From Rhizobium croatiense (GTDB lineage Bacteria; Pseudomonadota; Alphaproteobacteria; Rhizobiales; Rhizobiaceae): a DNA stretch of 64,000 nt. The number at the start of each line of letters is the position of its first letter. Positions within the stretch are counted from its first letter, which is position 1. Where the stretch lies: positions 1 through 64,000 of the forward strand of contig NZ_JAILYJ010000004.1 of assembly GCF_019793465.1 (NCBI RefSeq), written 5' to 3'. Made by a program: the position numbers and the translations under genes. A model generated the notes under the pieces. That model had not been told where the DNA came from, ran no database searches, and worked only from the letters and a program-made list of their open reading frames with translations. This document shows positions 1-8,660 of the stretch, one piece after another.

Positions 1-1
1 C

Positions 2-97
2 AAGCCCAAGATCGTCGCAACCGTCGCCACCATGCGCAAGCTGCTCACTATCCTCAATGCCATCATCAGGGACGGACGACCATGGCAAAACGCTTGA
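2..97 (+). mobile_element. 3' end of an IS110-family transposase gene (cut by window edge)
   Basis: The first 31 codons on the plus strand read KPKIVATVATMRKLLTILNA and end in GRPWQNA followed by TGA at 95-97. This is the typical extreme C-terminus of IS110/IS1111-family DEDD transposases: the helix with MRKLL..LNA and a terminal RPW. Only the tail is visible, so whether the element is intact cannot be judged. The family call rests on remembered C-terminal consensus and is an inference from a short stretch. Confidence 0.7.
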
Positions 98-104
98 CAA
101 AAAA

Positions 105-285
105 GACAGTCGCTCTCCCCGAGGGGGAGAAGGGGAAAATGGCGCTTCGGCATCGATCTCATCATGTATTGCCTTGAAGGTCGCTTTCGTTCGGGCACTT
201 CGCGAACGCCTTGCTCCCTCTTCTCCCCAGCGCAACGGGGAGAAGGTGGCCCGAAGGGTCGGATGAGGGGGCTGCCCAGCACACC
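105..285. repeat. RIME-like rhizobial intergenic palindromic repeat
   Basis: A perfect 9-bp stem, CTTCTCCCC at 220-228 and GGGGAGAAG at 237-245, is followed by a GGATGAGGGG end at 261-270. A second CTCCCC/GGGGAG palindrome lies at about 113-128. The reverse complement begins CCCCTCATCCG, matching the ends of the element at 5100-5280. It fills the space between the IS tail and the HxlR gene. RIME elements are known from Rhizobium; assignment to that family is by pattern. Confidence 0.65.
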
Positions 286-304
286 TTCCAATATCGCTCT
301 TCGC

Positions 305-826
305 TTACGCCACCCCAGCCGCCATCTTCCCCCGCACCTTCAGAAACGCCGCCGTCAGCCGCGCCAGCACCGCCGAAGTCACCATCCCGTTCGCCCCGCC
401 GACCGGATCGACGATGTGGATCTGCCGGAGATCCTCCATGAACTCGTCCCAGAGCGGCTGCCCGCCTTCTTCCAGAAGCTGCGCGCGAATGCTGAGATCC
501 TCCGTCACCGGCAGGTGACGCCTGCCCCAGGCGCCGATCATGGCGAAGACGGGCACGAGCTGGATCGCCGGCTCCGTCAGGCTGTAGATTGCCTTCTGGC
601 TGTGGCTCGGATCGTCCCGCTTGCTGATGAAGCCGAGCGAGAGCAGCCGTTTCAGCCGCGCCGCCAGAATATTGGAGGCGATCCCCTCCTCCGAATTGTT
701 GAGCAGATCGCGGAAATGCCGGCGGTTGCCAAACATGATGTCGCGGATGATGATCAGGCTCCACCGGTCACCCAGCACTTCCATCGTCAGATTGATCGGG
801 CAGCCGGACCGCAATTCAATATCCAC
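305..826 (-). CDS. HxlR-family winged-helix transcriptional regulator
   Basis: The 173-residue protein opens with Cys9 in GCPINLTMEVLGDRWSLIII, the signature of the HxlR (DUF24) MarR-like regulators, followed by a winged helix to about residue 100 (ISKRDDPSHSQKAIYSLTE is the wing). The start is GTG at 826, with AGGAG seven bases upstream. It is longer than many HxlR proteins because of a roughly 60-residue C-terminal helical tail. It lies divergent to a RibD/DHFR-like reductase, the usual arrangement in which the regulator controls its neighbour in response to electrophiles or oxidants. The target is inferred from position only. Confidence 0.85.
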   Translation of the reverse strand: MDIELRSGCPINLTMEVLGDRWSLIIIRDIMFGNRRHFRDLLNNSEEGIASNILAARLKRLLSLGFISKRDDPSHSQKAIYSLTEPAIQLVPVFAMIGAWGRRHLPVTEDLSIRAQLLEEGGQPLWDEFMEDLRQIHIVDPVGGANGMVTSAVLARLTAAFLKVRGKMAAGVA

Positions 827-915
827 GAAGCATCTCCTGTAAAAACCAGTTGCATTATAGGATCACTTATGGGAGAAAACAACTAGTTTCATATTGCAAT
901 CATATGGAGGACAGC
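827..915. promoter_or_regulatory. Divergent promoter/operator region of the HxlR-reductase pair
   Basis: This 89-bp gap separates divergent start codons and is clearly AT-richer than its flanks. It holds TTGCATTAT near 851-859 and the roughly inverted ATATTGCAAT near 892-901, a plausible imperfect operator. The motif is seen; binding by the HxlR protein is inference. Confidence 0.35.
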
Positions 916-1557
916 ATGGCCAAGGTGCGCGTTGCAGGGTTTTCCGTTTCCGTGGACGGTTTCGGCGCCGGCCCGGAGCAGAGCCTGAATGATCCCCTGG
1001 GAAAGCGGGGGCCGGAAATGTTCCAATGGTTCTTCCATACCCGCACCTTCCGCGCCATGACCGGCAAGGACGACGGCTCTGAAGGCATTGACCAGGATTA
1101 TGCCGCCCGTGCCATGGCCGGTTTCGGCGCCTTCATCCTCGGCCGCAACATGTTCGGTCCGATCCGCGGCGAGTGGCCGGACGATGCCTGGAAAGGCTGG
1201 TGGGGTCCGAACCCGCCATACCAGGCGCCGACCTATATCCTCACCCATTACCCGCGCGAGCCGATCGTCATGGAAGGCGGCACAACCTTCCACTTCATCA
1301 CCTCAGGCATCGAGGAAGCGCTCGACAAGGCGAAGGCTGCCGCGGGCGACAAGGACGTCAAGATCGGCGGCGGCGTGGCGACCGTGCGCCAATATCTGCA
1401 GGCCGGCCTGATCGATGAATTGCACTTCGCCATCGCCCCCGTCGTGCTCGGCAAAGGCGAAGCAATGTTTTCAGGCATCGACCTGCCGGACCTCGGCTTC
1501 CGCGTCACCGAACATGTCGCCAGCGAACACGCCACCCATATCGTGCTGGCAAAATAG
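916..1557 (+). CDS. Dihydrofolate reductase-like (RibD C-terminal domain) protein
   Basis: The 213-residue protein has the RibD_C/DHFR-like fold: an N-terminal strand VRVAGFSVSVDGF, GAFILGRNMF near residues 70-80, a nucleotide-binding KIGGGVATVRQYLQAGLIDE around residues 155-175, and LHFAIAPVVLGKGEAMF. The family comprises NADPH-dependent reductases resembling the riboflavin-pathway enzyme and usually of unknown substrate. ATG at 916 has GGAGG five bases upstream and is preferred over an in-frame ATG at 904. The divergent HxlR gene is its probable regulator. There is no link to folate or riboflavin genes here, so a detoxification or redox role is more likely than biosynthesis. Confidence 0.85.
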   Translation: MAKVRVAGFSVSVDGFGAGPEQSLNDPLGKRGPEMFQWFFHTRTFRAMTGKDDGSEGIDQDYAARAMAGFGAFILGRNMFGPIRGEWPDDAWKGWWGPNPPYQAPTYILTHYPREPIVMEGGTTFHFITSGIEEALDKAKAAAGDKDVKIGGGVATVRQYLQAGLIDELHFAIAPVVLGKGEAMFSGIDLPDLGFRVTEHVASEHATHIVLAK

Positions 1558-1597
1558 CTGCCGGCTCAAGCCTGCTTCTTTGTGATGAGCGTCCGAC

Positions 1598-3043
1598 CTA
1601 GCCAGGCATCACCCGGTATACGCATGCCGTTCCCTCGACGCCCCGCAGCGGGGCCTCGAAGGCGGCCAGCCGGTGGCCGGAAAGCAACTGGGCGACACCA
1701 GGTGCCGAAAACAGCGCTTCGGAAATGCAAATCTCGCCGGCATCGGCCAGCGACTGCACCCGGGCGGCGACATTGACGGTCTGTCCGAAATAATCGAGGT
1801 TGTCGTTCAAGGTCACGGCGATGGACGGGCCGCAATGGGCGCCGATCTTCAGGATGATGCTGGGATTGCCATGTTCGCTGTTGAAGCGCTCGATTTCCCC
1901 AAGCATATGCAACGCCGCCGAAACCGCATCGGCCGGGCGGGAGAAGGCAGCCATCACGGCATCGCCGATCGTCTTGACGATTGCGCCCGAATGCTCCTGC
2001 ACCGTGGCGCCGAGCAAGGCGAAATGTTCGCGCACCAGCGCATAGGCGTTGAGATCGCCGATCCGTTCGTACATCGCGGTCGAGCCCTTGAGGTCGGTGA
2101 ACAGCAGCGTCACCTGGCGGATGCCGAGCCCTTCCCTCTCGTCAACGCGCTCCGAGCGGAACAGACGCCGGAAGGTCTGGCGCGCCAACAGCATGCCGCC
2201 CGACATGTAGGGATCGAAGTCCAGAACCGGCTTGGTGCTCTGCGCCAGGATCTCCGGCGGCCAGTTGATCAGCAGCAGCGAGCCGCGCATGGTCGCCGAG
2301 TTCTCGATTTCAACGATGACAGGACCGGGCCGCACCGCCGGCAGCGAAGCGGAGAACCGCTGCCCGTCATATCGGACGCTCAGGCGCGTCGGCACCGTCA
2401 CGGGCTCGCCTGCCACCGGCAGTACGAAGCTCGCCTGGGTCTGCACATTTATGCCGGCGAGCGCCCCGAGGCCGAGCTCCGCCCTCACCGTCGTGACCGA
2501 CCCGGGCGCCAGAAAGGTCAGGCCGCGCACCATCCCCTTGAGGACGTCGAGAAAGCGGGCCTGCTGGCCGGGCAGCCGCGCTTCGCTCAGAAACCGCGCC
2601 TTCCAGTGAAAATCCTCGACCGAAAGCGAGACAGGATCGTGAAACGGCAGCCGGCGCAACTGCGGCGATACCGTGAAGGTCACTTCGATGAAGTCGTCGA
2701 GGTCCGTTTCGCCGGAGACGTCGCAAAGACCGCAGACATAGTGGGTCTTCAGCGTCCGCAGCGCGCCGAAACTGTCGAGCACCATGCCGGATTGGGGACA
2801 GACGACGTCCCAGCTCATCTCGAACAGACCGCTGCGCGTCGCATGGAGAAAGAGATCGATGCTTTCGGCCTCGGAGATCGCGTGGTCGCGCGCGAAAGCC
2901 AGCGGGTTGATGCGGTAGAGCGAGAAATCGTCGCCGCTGCGGATCAGGCTTTCGAATTTGGAGATGACGCGCGGGCCCCAGGACCGGGCAAGCTCCATCT
3001 CGGTCATCTTGCTGTCGAGGAGTCGTTCCTGAACATCGCTCAT
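1598..3043 (-). CDS. Class III adenylate/guanylate cyclase with N-terminal DUF5939-like region
   Basis: A 481-residue soluble protein. The C-terminal cyclase homology domain begins near residue 311 with LLFTDLKGST, whose Asp317 is a metal ligand. The second metal Asp361 lies in KTIGDAVMAAF, and YFGQTVNVAARV supplies the conserved Asn/Arg, so the domain looks catalytically competent. The N-terminal ~300 residues (including PLAFARDHAI and a CPQSG..CGLC pair of possible zinc cysteines) resemble the domain found before many rhizobial cyclases. Start is ATG at 3043 (MSDVQERLLDS); an in-frame extension to 3097 has no better ribosome site. Product cAMP is presumed. It stands alone, convergent with the reductase gene. 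Confidence 0.85.
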   Translation of the reverse strand: MSDVQERLLDSKMTEMELARSWGPRVISKFESLIRSGDDFSLYRINPLAFARDHAISEAESIDLFLHATRSGLFEMSWDVVCPQSGMVLDSFGALRTLKTHYVCGLCDVSGETDLDDFIEVTFTVSPQLRRLPFHDPVSLSVEDFHWKARFLSEARLPGQQARFLDVLKGMVRGLTFLAPGSVTTVRAELGLGALAGINVQTQASFVLPVAGEPVTVPTRLSVRYDGQRFSASLPAVRPGPVIVEIENSATMRGSLLLINWPPEILAQSTKPVLDFDPYMSGGMLLARQTFRRLFRSERVDEREGLGIRQVTLLFTDLKGSTAMYERIGDLNAYALVREHFALLGATVQEHSGAIVKTIGDAVMAAFSRPADAVSAALHMLGEIERFNSEHGNPSIILKIGAHCGPSIAVTLNDNLDYFGQTVNVAARVQSLADAGEICISEALFSAPGVAQLLSGHRLAAFEAPLRGVEGTACVYRVMPG

Positions 3044-3287
3044 CTCACACCTGCGCCTCGATTGGCCAGACCATGGGATCCACGGCGGCTCCCGCAATTA
3101 TAGCAAAAAACAGGCCATGCGTCCGCCTTCGGCAGCCTTGGACCCGGCAACGGCAAGGCTCGCCCGCCGGCCGCCGGACCGCGCCAAAATAGCTGTAGCT
3201 TTGCTTCGGAATAAGCTAGACTCGCTACGTCGGCCACTGGATCATCGGCGAGACCGCTTGAGAGACCACATCTGCTCTCGCCGCTTC

Positions 3288-3512
3288 ATGGGGGGAACGA
3301 CCGTGCTCCTATGCCAAATCCCGCTCGACGATTGCGAGATTGCCACTGTCACCGACGCCGTCCGGCAATGGTGCGAAGAGAGGAAGCTCGACATCGACGG
3401 CATCGAAGGCCGCCGTGCCATCGCGCTTGCCGTCGACCTCATCCAGACCAACCCCGGCCACGACCACGACCAGCTTCTTGCCGAACTGTCAAAACGGATG
3501 GCCCACCAGTAG
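3288..3512 (+). CDS. Small conserved hypothetical protein
   Basis: A 74-residue acidic soluble protein, not recognised. The C-terminal half (EGRRAIALAVDLIQTNPGHDHDQLLAELSK, read as two helices) looks helical, with no membrane segment or zinc motif. The start is uncertain: ATG at 3288 or GTG at 3303. GTG would have the G-run at 3290-3295 as ribosome site and gives VLLCQIPLDD as N-terminus. It lies alone between the cyclase and a TetR gene. Its codon use matches its neighbours, which supports it being a real gene. Confidence 0.55.
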   Translation: MGGTTVLLCQIPLDDCEIATVTDAVRQWCEERKLDIDGIEGRRAIALAVDLIQTNPGHDHDQLLAELSKRMAHQ

Positions 3513-3637
3513 CAGCGGCCATCGACGCGAGACACGGCGCTGCGGGGAAGCGACAGGGGAACCGTTCAAGCCGCACCAATAATGCGCTGATGCGGAAACA
3601 TGCCGTGGCCTTTCTGGAAAACGGCCGCTTCCTTCGC

Positions 3638-4291
3638 TCAATGCCTGCCGTCCCCGCCTCGGCCACATCCGAGCCTTTCCAGGTAGGCGCAGAACATATC
3701 GGCCATCGCGTCCGCATAGGCCTCGATCTCCGCCGAACTGCGTGGAACCTCCGAAAACTGCTTTCCCACCGTGCCGAGCGTCGTGCCGATCAGGTCGCCG
3801 GCCAGCGCCCGGGTCGCCTCCGGCGCCAATGGCAGCGCCTCGCGCATGAACAATTCGATGATGCGGTCGCCCGATGCCCTTGCCGCCTGCGCCTCGGGCG
3901 CATCGCGATAGAGCGGGGCCGCGTCATGCAGTGCCACCCGCATCGCCGCCTCCTCGCATTCGGAGCGGAGAAAGGCGTGGACAAGGCGGCGCAGCCGGTC
4001 GAGCGGCGGCCTTTGCCCATTCTCCAGGATCGTCGCGAGCAGGCCGGTCGTCTCGCGCCACTCGTCGCTCTGCAGTCGGAAGAGGATCGCCGCCTTGTTG
4101 GGAAAATACTGGTAGATCGAACCGATGCTGACGCCCGCCCTTTCGGCCACCCGCGCCGTGGTGAAACGCTGGGCGCCTTCCCGCGCCAAAACCTGAGCAG
4201 CGGCATCGAGGATCGCCGCCACGAGCTCGTTGGAGCGAACCTGCTTCGGCAATTTTCGAGAGAAAATCCGGGTACTTGGCCGGTCTGTCAT
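3638..4291 (-). CDS. TetR/AcrR-family transcriptional regulator
   Basis: A 217-residue protein with a classic N-terminal TetR helix-turn-helix at about residues 18-65: VAAILDAAAQVLAREG, then ARVAERAGVSIGSIYQYFPN. The all-helical C-terminal part would be the ligand and dimer domain. Start MTDRPSTR at 4291 is chosen over an in-frame ATG at 4306. It is divergent from an O-methyltransferase gene with about 95 bp between starts, so that gene is the likely target. The inducer is unknown. Confidence 0.9.
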   Translation of the reverse strand: MTDRPSTRIFSRKLPKQVRSNELVAAILDAAAQVLAREGAQRFTTARVAERAGVSIGSIYQYFPNKAAILFRLQSDEWRETTGLLATILENGQRPPLDRLRRLVHAFLRSECEEAAMRVALHDAAPLYRDAPEAQAARASGDRIIELFMREALPLAPEATRALAGDLIGTTLGTVGKQFSEVPRSSAEIEAYADAMADMFCAYLERLGCGRGGDGRH

Positions 4292-4386
4292 GGCGGCGTC
4301 CTGCAATGCGATTAGCAGATGCGACGAATTATTCGTATTTTTTTACCCGAGGCAACACCCTCCCAAATCCAAACGGAGATTCACCC

Positions 4387-5040
4387 ATGACCACACTGAC
4401 GACCGCGCCGCTGGCGCCCCTGCTCGATGCCCTGCTTGCGGAAGCCGACGCGGCGACGAGCCCTGCAATGTCGGGGCTTACAGGCGAGGAACGCATGCGC
4501 CTCATTGAGAGCAAGACCGAATATCTCGATCTCTACGGCCGCCTGAAGGACCTCTGGCTTCCCGTCTCGCGCGAAGCCGGTGCCCTGCTCTATATGCTGG
4601 CCCGCAGCAGCCGCGCCCGCACCATCGTCGAGTTCGGCACCTCCTTCGGCATCTCGACCCTCCATCTTGCCGCAGCCCTGCGTGACAATGGCGGCGGCCG
4701 GCTGATCACCAGCGAGTTCGAGCCCTCGAAGCTCACGCGGGCGCGCGAAAACCTGACGGCCGGCGGCCTGATCGACCTCGTCGACATAAGGGAGGGCGAC
4801 GCCCTGCAAACGCTGAGCGTCGACATGCCCGAAACGATCGACCTCCTCTTCCTCGACGGCGCCAAGGCGCTCTATCGCGATATCCTGGAACTGGTGGAAG
4901 ACCGCCTGAGACCGGGCGCCCTCATCGTCGCCGACAACGCCGATGTCAGCCCGGACTATCTCGCCCGCGTCCGCACCCCCGCCGCCGGCTACCTCTCGAC
5001 GCCGTTCGCCGACGATATCGAGCTGTCGATGCGGGTTTAA
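4387..5040 (+). CDS. SAM-dependent O-methyltransferase (family 3, CCoAOMT-like)
   Basis: A 217-residue soluble enzyme. The SAM-binding motif I is VEFGTSFGISTLHLAAAL near residues 80-97, followed by an acidic SEFEP loop, LLFLDGAKALYRDILEL near residue 155, and GALIVADNADVS; these are the catechol/caffeoyl-CoA O-methyltransferase family hallmarks, with Asp residues that bind a divalent metal. ATG at 4387 has GGAG eight bases upstream. It is divergent from a TetR regulator, the usual arrangement for these small-molecule methyltransferases. The substrate, probably a catechol-like phenolic, is inferred from family only. Confidence 0.88.
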   Translation: MTTLTTAPLAPLLDALLAEADAATSPAMSGLTGEERMRLIESKTEYLDLYGRLKDLWLPVSREAGALLYMLARSSRARTIVEFGTSFGISTLHLAAALRDNGGGRLITSEFEPSKLTRARENLTAGGLIDLVDIREGDALQTLSVDMPETIDLLFLDGAKALYRDILELVEDRLRPGALIVADNADVSPDYLARVRTPAAGYLSTPFADDIELSMRV

Positions 5041-5084
5041 GATCAGGGGCGGCGGCATGAAGAGTGTTTGCCTTCGCTTACGCT

Positions 5085-5300
5085 CAGAGCCCTCGCTCGC
5101 TCATCCGCCTGCCGCCTACCTTCTCCCCGCTGGGGAGGAGGGGCAAGCCGCTTTACCGCCATTCTTTCCCGAGGCCTCGAAGAAGGCGAGACGTTGCTAC
5201 GATTCCGCTTCTCCCCTCGGGGGTCCCAAGGACGGGCGAAACCCGTGGCTCGCCCAGGCTGATGCCGGCAGGCAGATGAGGGGGCCACACGGCACATCCC
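5085..5300. repeat. RIME-like mosaic repeat with inverted ends
   Basis: The 376-bp gap after the O-methyltransferase is largely repeat. Its ends form an inverted pair: CTCATCCGCCTGCCG at 5100-5114 and CCGGCAGGCAGATGAG at 5265-5280. Just inside is the palindrome TTCTCCCC-GCT-GGGGAGGA at 5121-5139, the same core as at 220-245. A CTTCTCCCC half-core also lies near 5208-5217. No gene is supported in this gap. Confidence 0.65.
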
Positions 5301-5416
5301 CATTGCCTTGGGCAAATCGAACAACCCACCGCCCCCTCTTCACACTCGCAGCCCATCTTGCACATCCCCACTCCCTCGCCTAAGGCAATGCAACCTCCCT
5401 TTCGCAAGGCCGCCCG

Positions 5417-6229
5417 GTGCTTCGCTTCATCCTCCACGCCTTCGCCGCTCTCATCCTGACGCTGCTGACCCAGATCGGCGGCGTCGCCTATCTCATCGCC
5501 GTCGCCGCCGCGCGCATATGCGGCCTTAGTCAATTTCCCGCCAAGTTCGTGCTCTTCCTTTTCTGCTACGCCGCCGCGACCGTCGCCACACAGTTTGCCG
5601 CACCGGCATTCGGCCGCGTTCCACTCTCCTGCCTGTCGAGCGCCGAAGACAGGCTCATCGTCCGCTCGCCGATCTACTGCGCGCTGAACCGCAATTACGT
5701 CACGCCCAAGCTTCGCGATCTCGCAGAGGCGCTCGCCGCCCATATGGACGCGCAATTCCCCGGCACCGTCACCTTCGCGCTGGATGCGAATTTCCCCTTC
5801 GTCAACGGTTTCCCGCTGCTGCCGCATCTCTCGCATGCTGACGGCAAGAAGCTTGATTTCGCTTATTATTACAAGGATGCCGGCGATGCCTTCCTGAATG
5901 GCGCCACCCGCTCGCCGATCGGTTATTTCGCCTTCGAGGAGCCTGGCCCGGGCGACGAACTGCCCTGCGCGGGCCGCCATGACTGGCTCACCACCCGCTG
6001 GAATTTCGATGCGCTGCAGCCATTGTTCCCGGCCTACCGGATCGAGGAACAGCGCACCGCGGCGGCGGTCGCCTGGCTGACGACGGAAGGGGTCGCGCGC
6101 TTTGGCCTGCAGAAGATCTTCATCGAACCGCATTTGAAGAACGCGCTCGGCATCACCGACGCCCATGTCCGCTTTCAGGGCTGCCGGGCCGCCCGCCACG
6201 ACGACCATCTTCATATCCAGATCGAGTGA
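5417..6229 (+). CDS. Membrane-anchored protein with LAS-type (M15-like) metallopeptidase motifs
   Basis: A 270-residue protein with two N-terminal hydrophobic segments (about residues 4-33 and 43-62). The remainder would be periplasmic. It carries SHADGKKLD (His140, Gly143, Asp147), fitting the zinc motif HxxGxxxD of VanX/VanY and LAS peptidases, and a C-terminal HDDHLHIQI with His264-x-His266, the matching third ligand motif. This combination suggests a D,D-peptidase or murein endopeptidase fold acting on peptidoglycan. It is usually only hypothetical in rhizobia, so the function is my inference from motifs. GTG at 5417 is the likely start, with AAGG seven bases upstream. Confidence 0.6.
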   Translation: MLRFILHAFAALILTLLTQIGGVAYLIAVAAARICGLSQFPAKFVLFLFCYAAATVATQFAAPAFGRVPLSCLSSAEDRLIVRSPIYCALNRNYVTPKLRDLAEALAAHMDAQFPGTVTFALDANFPFVNGFPLLPHLSHADGKKLDFAYYYKDAGDAFLNGATRSPIGYFAFEEPGPGDELPCAGRHDWLTTRWNFDALQPLFPAYRIEEQRTAAAVAWLTTEGVARFGLQKIFIEPHLKNALGITDAHVRFQGCRAARHDDHLHIQIE

Positions 6230-6335
6230 GCGCAGTCGAACGCCAGCTCGCCTTCCGCTTGCACGAGCCGGGAAATCCGTTAGATCTGCCCAAGCACGAA
6301 AGCTTCCGCAGAAAGCTCTGATTTCGAGGTGGATT

Positions 6336-6822
6336 ATGGGGCACCATATCGTCGCAGTCGTCGGATCGCCCGCCGCCGTGGCGGCAATTGCCCAGGCGGC
6401 AGATTGCCCTGAACCCACGGCACTGCCGTTCGGGCTTGAGATCGCTCCCTTGGGCGATCGGCAGATCGATCGACACGAAACTTCAGCCAGGCGCCTACCG
6501 CGACGGCTTCAGAAGCCTCTCGGCCGCGCTCGAGCAGGTTCTGACGACCGCCTCTGGACATGGCCGGCTGGCCTATATCGAGACGGAGTATTTCGGCGGA
6601 ACCGGTTCCCAGGCAGCCGCCGCATTCGCGGACGGAGACATGATATTCAGCGCCGCAAAACCGGATACGCCGGACCCGATCGGCCCGGACGACCCGATCA
6701 ACGCAGCCTTGCGACGTCTCGCAGTCGAGGCCGCCGGCCATGCCGACGCTTTCGCTGCTCTTGGGCTCGGCCGCTTCCGCAGCCTTGAACACCTCGGCCT
6801 TGACGAAGACGAGGATGACTAG
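6336..6822 (+). pseudogene. Frameshifted hypothetical protein gene (4-bp GATC duplication)
   Basis: The plus-strand frame from ATG at 6336 (MGHHIVAVVGSPAAVAAIAQ) runs to DRQIDR at about 6470. The continuation, LQPGAYRDGFRSLSAALEQ to LGLDEDEDD at 6822, is in the +1 frame. At 6461-6476 the sequence contains GATCGATCG; removing one GATC restores a single frame reading DRQIDTKLQPG and gives a protein of about 160 residues. Both halves have normal codon use, so this looks like a recently broken gene or an assembly error. Function is unrecognised; the acidic tail (LDEDEDD) and the absence of membrane segments suggest a cytoplasmic protein. Confidence 0.7.
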
Positions 6823-6986
6823 AGTCCGGCAAAATCGATGCTTGGCCGCCGGATCGAACGTCGGCCGAATGATCCGTCTGCCATTTCGATCGGGCGCACG
6901 CCCCAACCATCCGTGGCACCCCTCTTTCCGGCTGCCGTCCGATTGGCTATTTTCGCCATCCATATCCCTAAACGAGAGGTTTGCTT

Positions 6987-7985
6987 GTGAGTGTCGGCCT
7001 GATTGCCCTGCTTGATGATGTTGCCGCGCTTGCAAAGGCGGCCGCTGCTTCCCTGGACGACGTGGTCGCTCAGGCAGGCAGAGCCGGCGCCAAAGCCGCC
7101 GGCGTCGTGATCGACGACGCTGCCGTCACGCCGCGTTATGTGACCGGCCTGTCGGCGGCGCGCGAACTGCCGATCATCGCGAAGATCGCCGTCGGCTCCC
7201 TCAAGAACAAACTTCTGTTCCTCCTGCCGGCAGCACTCGTCCTCAGCCTTCTGGTGCCGCAGGCGGTGACGCCGTTGCTCATGCTCGGCGGGCTCTACCT
7301 CTGCTACGAAGGCGCCGAAAAGGTCTACGAGCTCGTCGTCCCGCACGCAGCCCATTCACACGAGGCGGGGCTCGATTCGATCAGCATCGATCCGAAGACC
7401 TTCGAGGACGAAAAGGTCGCGAGCGCGATCAGGACCGATTTCATCCTGTCCGCCGAAATCGTGGCGATCACGCTCGGCTCCCTGTCCGAGTCGGGGCTGG
7501 CGATGCAGGCGCTGGTTCTCGCCCTGGTCGGAACCGTGATCACGGCTGCAGTCTACGGCGTCGTCGCTCTGATCGTGAAGGCGGACGATTTCGGCCTCTG
7601 GCTTGCCCAGCGCTCCTCCCCTTCTCAAGCCGGCGCGCCCCTGCGCATCCTCGGGCGCGGTCTGGTGAAGGGCATGCCTTATCTTCTCAAGGTGCTCGGC
7701 CTGATCGGGACAGCGGCGATGATCTGGGTCGGCGGCGGCATCATCGTGCACGGCGCCGAAACCTTCGGCCTCGCCTGGCTGAGCCATCTCCTCCACGATA
7801 CCGGGGAAGCCGTCGCCCACGCAGTGCCGGCCGGCGGCGGCGTGCTTTCCTGGCTGGTTCAGGCGGCCGGCGCGGGTCTCGTTGGCATCCTCATCGGGCT
7901 GGCGACAATCCCGGCCGTCGGCTACATCGTTTCGCCCGCATGGCAGTGGTGCGCGACACGCCTGCGCCGGATAAGGACCGCCTGA
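6987..7985 (+). CDS. DUF808 family inner-membrane protein (YedI-like)
   Basis: A 332-residue integral membrane protein starting VSVGLIALLDDVAALAKAAA, the DUF808/YedI hallmark, with at least five hydrophobic segments in the rest (for example LLFLLPAALVLSLLVP near residue 80 and the last at GILIGLATIPAVGYIV). The start is GTG at 6987: the ribosome site GAGAGG at 6974-6979 is seven bases away, whereas TTG at 6981 would abut it. Length is typical for the family (about 300-330). Biochemical role is unknown. It is monocistronic here. Confidence 0.85.
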   Translation: MSVGLIALLDDVAALAKAAAASLDDVVAQAGRAGAKAAGVVIDDAAVTPRYVTGLSAARELPIIAKIAVGSLKNKLLFLLPAALVLSLLVPQAVTPLLMLGGLYLCYEGAEKVYELVVPHAAHSHEAGLDSISIDPKTFEDEKVASAIRTDFILSAEIVAITLGSLSESGLAMQALVLALVGTVITAAVYGVVALIVKADDFGLWLAQRSSPSQAGAPLRILGRGLVKGMPYLLKVLGLIGTAAMIWVGGGIIVHGAETFGLAWLSHLLHDTGEAVAHAVPAGGGVLSWLVQAAGAGLVGILIGLATIPAVGYIVSPAWQWCATRLRRIRTA

Positions 7986-8162
7986 GCGAGCGGCAGCAGG
8001 TTTGAATACCGCGCCACGGGTGGCGGAGCAGGCGCCATGATGGCTCCGAATCCTTCACCTGCCGGTCGGGCGGGCAAGGCAGGCGCGTTGCGGCCCGACC
8101 GGATGTCCCGACGACTTCAGCACCATCAACCGGCATCCCTTTCATCGTAAGCACGCTGCGCG

Positions 8163-8418
8163 CAGGCCGCCGCCGTCCTCTCCAAAGCGATCGGCAAGCC
8201 TGTCGCCTACAACGCCGTCTCCGACGACGCTTTCATCGCCATGCTGATCGGCGCCGGCGTACCGGCCAATTACGCAAGCTTTCTCGCCTCCATCTTCTAT
8301 CCCGTCCGCCAGAACTGGTCCCGCCGTCGTGGCCGGCGATGTCGAGACGCTGACCGATCAGGCCCCGCGTTCCCTGCAGACTTATGCCGCCGATTATGCC
8401 GCAGCGTTGAAGGCGTAG
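8163..8418 (+). pseudogene. Remnant of an NmrA/QorB-like NAD(P)-binding reductase
   Basis: Only the last third of a gene is present. The frame from 8163 reads QAAAVLSKAIGKPVAYNAVS, continues to FLASIFYPVRQNWS at about 8320, then a one-base gain in a C run shifts to AVVAGDVETLTDQAPRSL and YAADYAAALKA, ending TAG at 8416-8418. This matches the C-terminus of atypical SDR/NmrA-like quinone reductases. No Rossmann-fold N-terminus is found upstream. It is the first of three gene remnants between 8.1 and 9.2 kb. Confidence 0.7.
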
Positions 8419-8570
8419 TCAGAACGACGACGAATGCAGACGGCGGATCGCCGCCGTCTGCCCGCCGACACCAGGGATTACCGATTGGCCACTCCCCGGC
8501 TTGCACGCCTTGCTGCCGGTCTGGAGCAGCAACGGCGCTCCTCTGACACGGCGCCGCGCGTAAGCCGCGC

Positions 8571-8660
8571 CTATCGCAGCGGCAGCTCGTAACTCCGCTT
8601 CAGCGTTTCCATCGGCACGTCGGTCTTGACGCTGAGCACGCTCGGAATGCGCGTCAGGTG
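8571..8660 (-). pseudogene. C-terminal remnant of an Lrp/AsnC-family regulator
   Basis: On the minus strand the last ~30 codons read [20 protein letters not shown] then KRSYELPLR and stop. The pattern HLTRIPSV...KTD....KRS..LPL is the C-terminal strand and tail of Lrp/AsnC RAM-domain regulators. Nothing of the HTH is found upstream. The homology stops abruptly at about 8660, where an argG fragment begins on the other strand, so this is a deletion or rearrangement scar. Confidence 0.6.

Noticed and set aside
1673..3103. A 476-codon plus-strand open frame
   Set aside because: Antisense to the cyclase gene, which has intact catalytic motifs; Arg/Gly/His-rich artefact composition.
3311..4315. 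A 334-codon plus-strand open frame
   Set aside because: Antisense to the TetR gene and overlapping the small gene at 3288; no recognisable domain.
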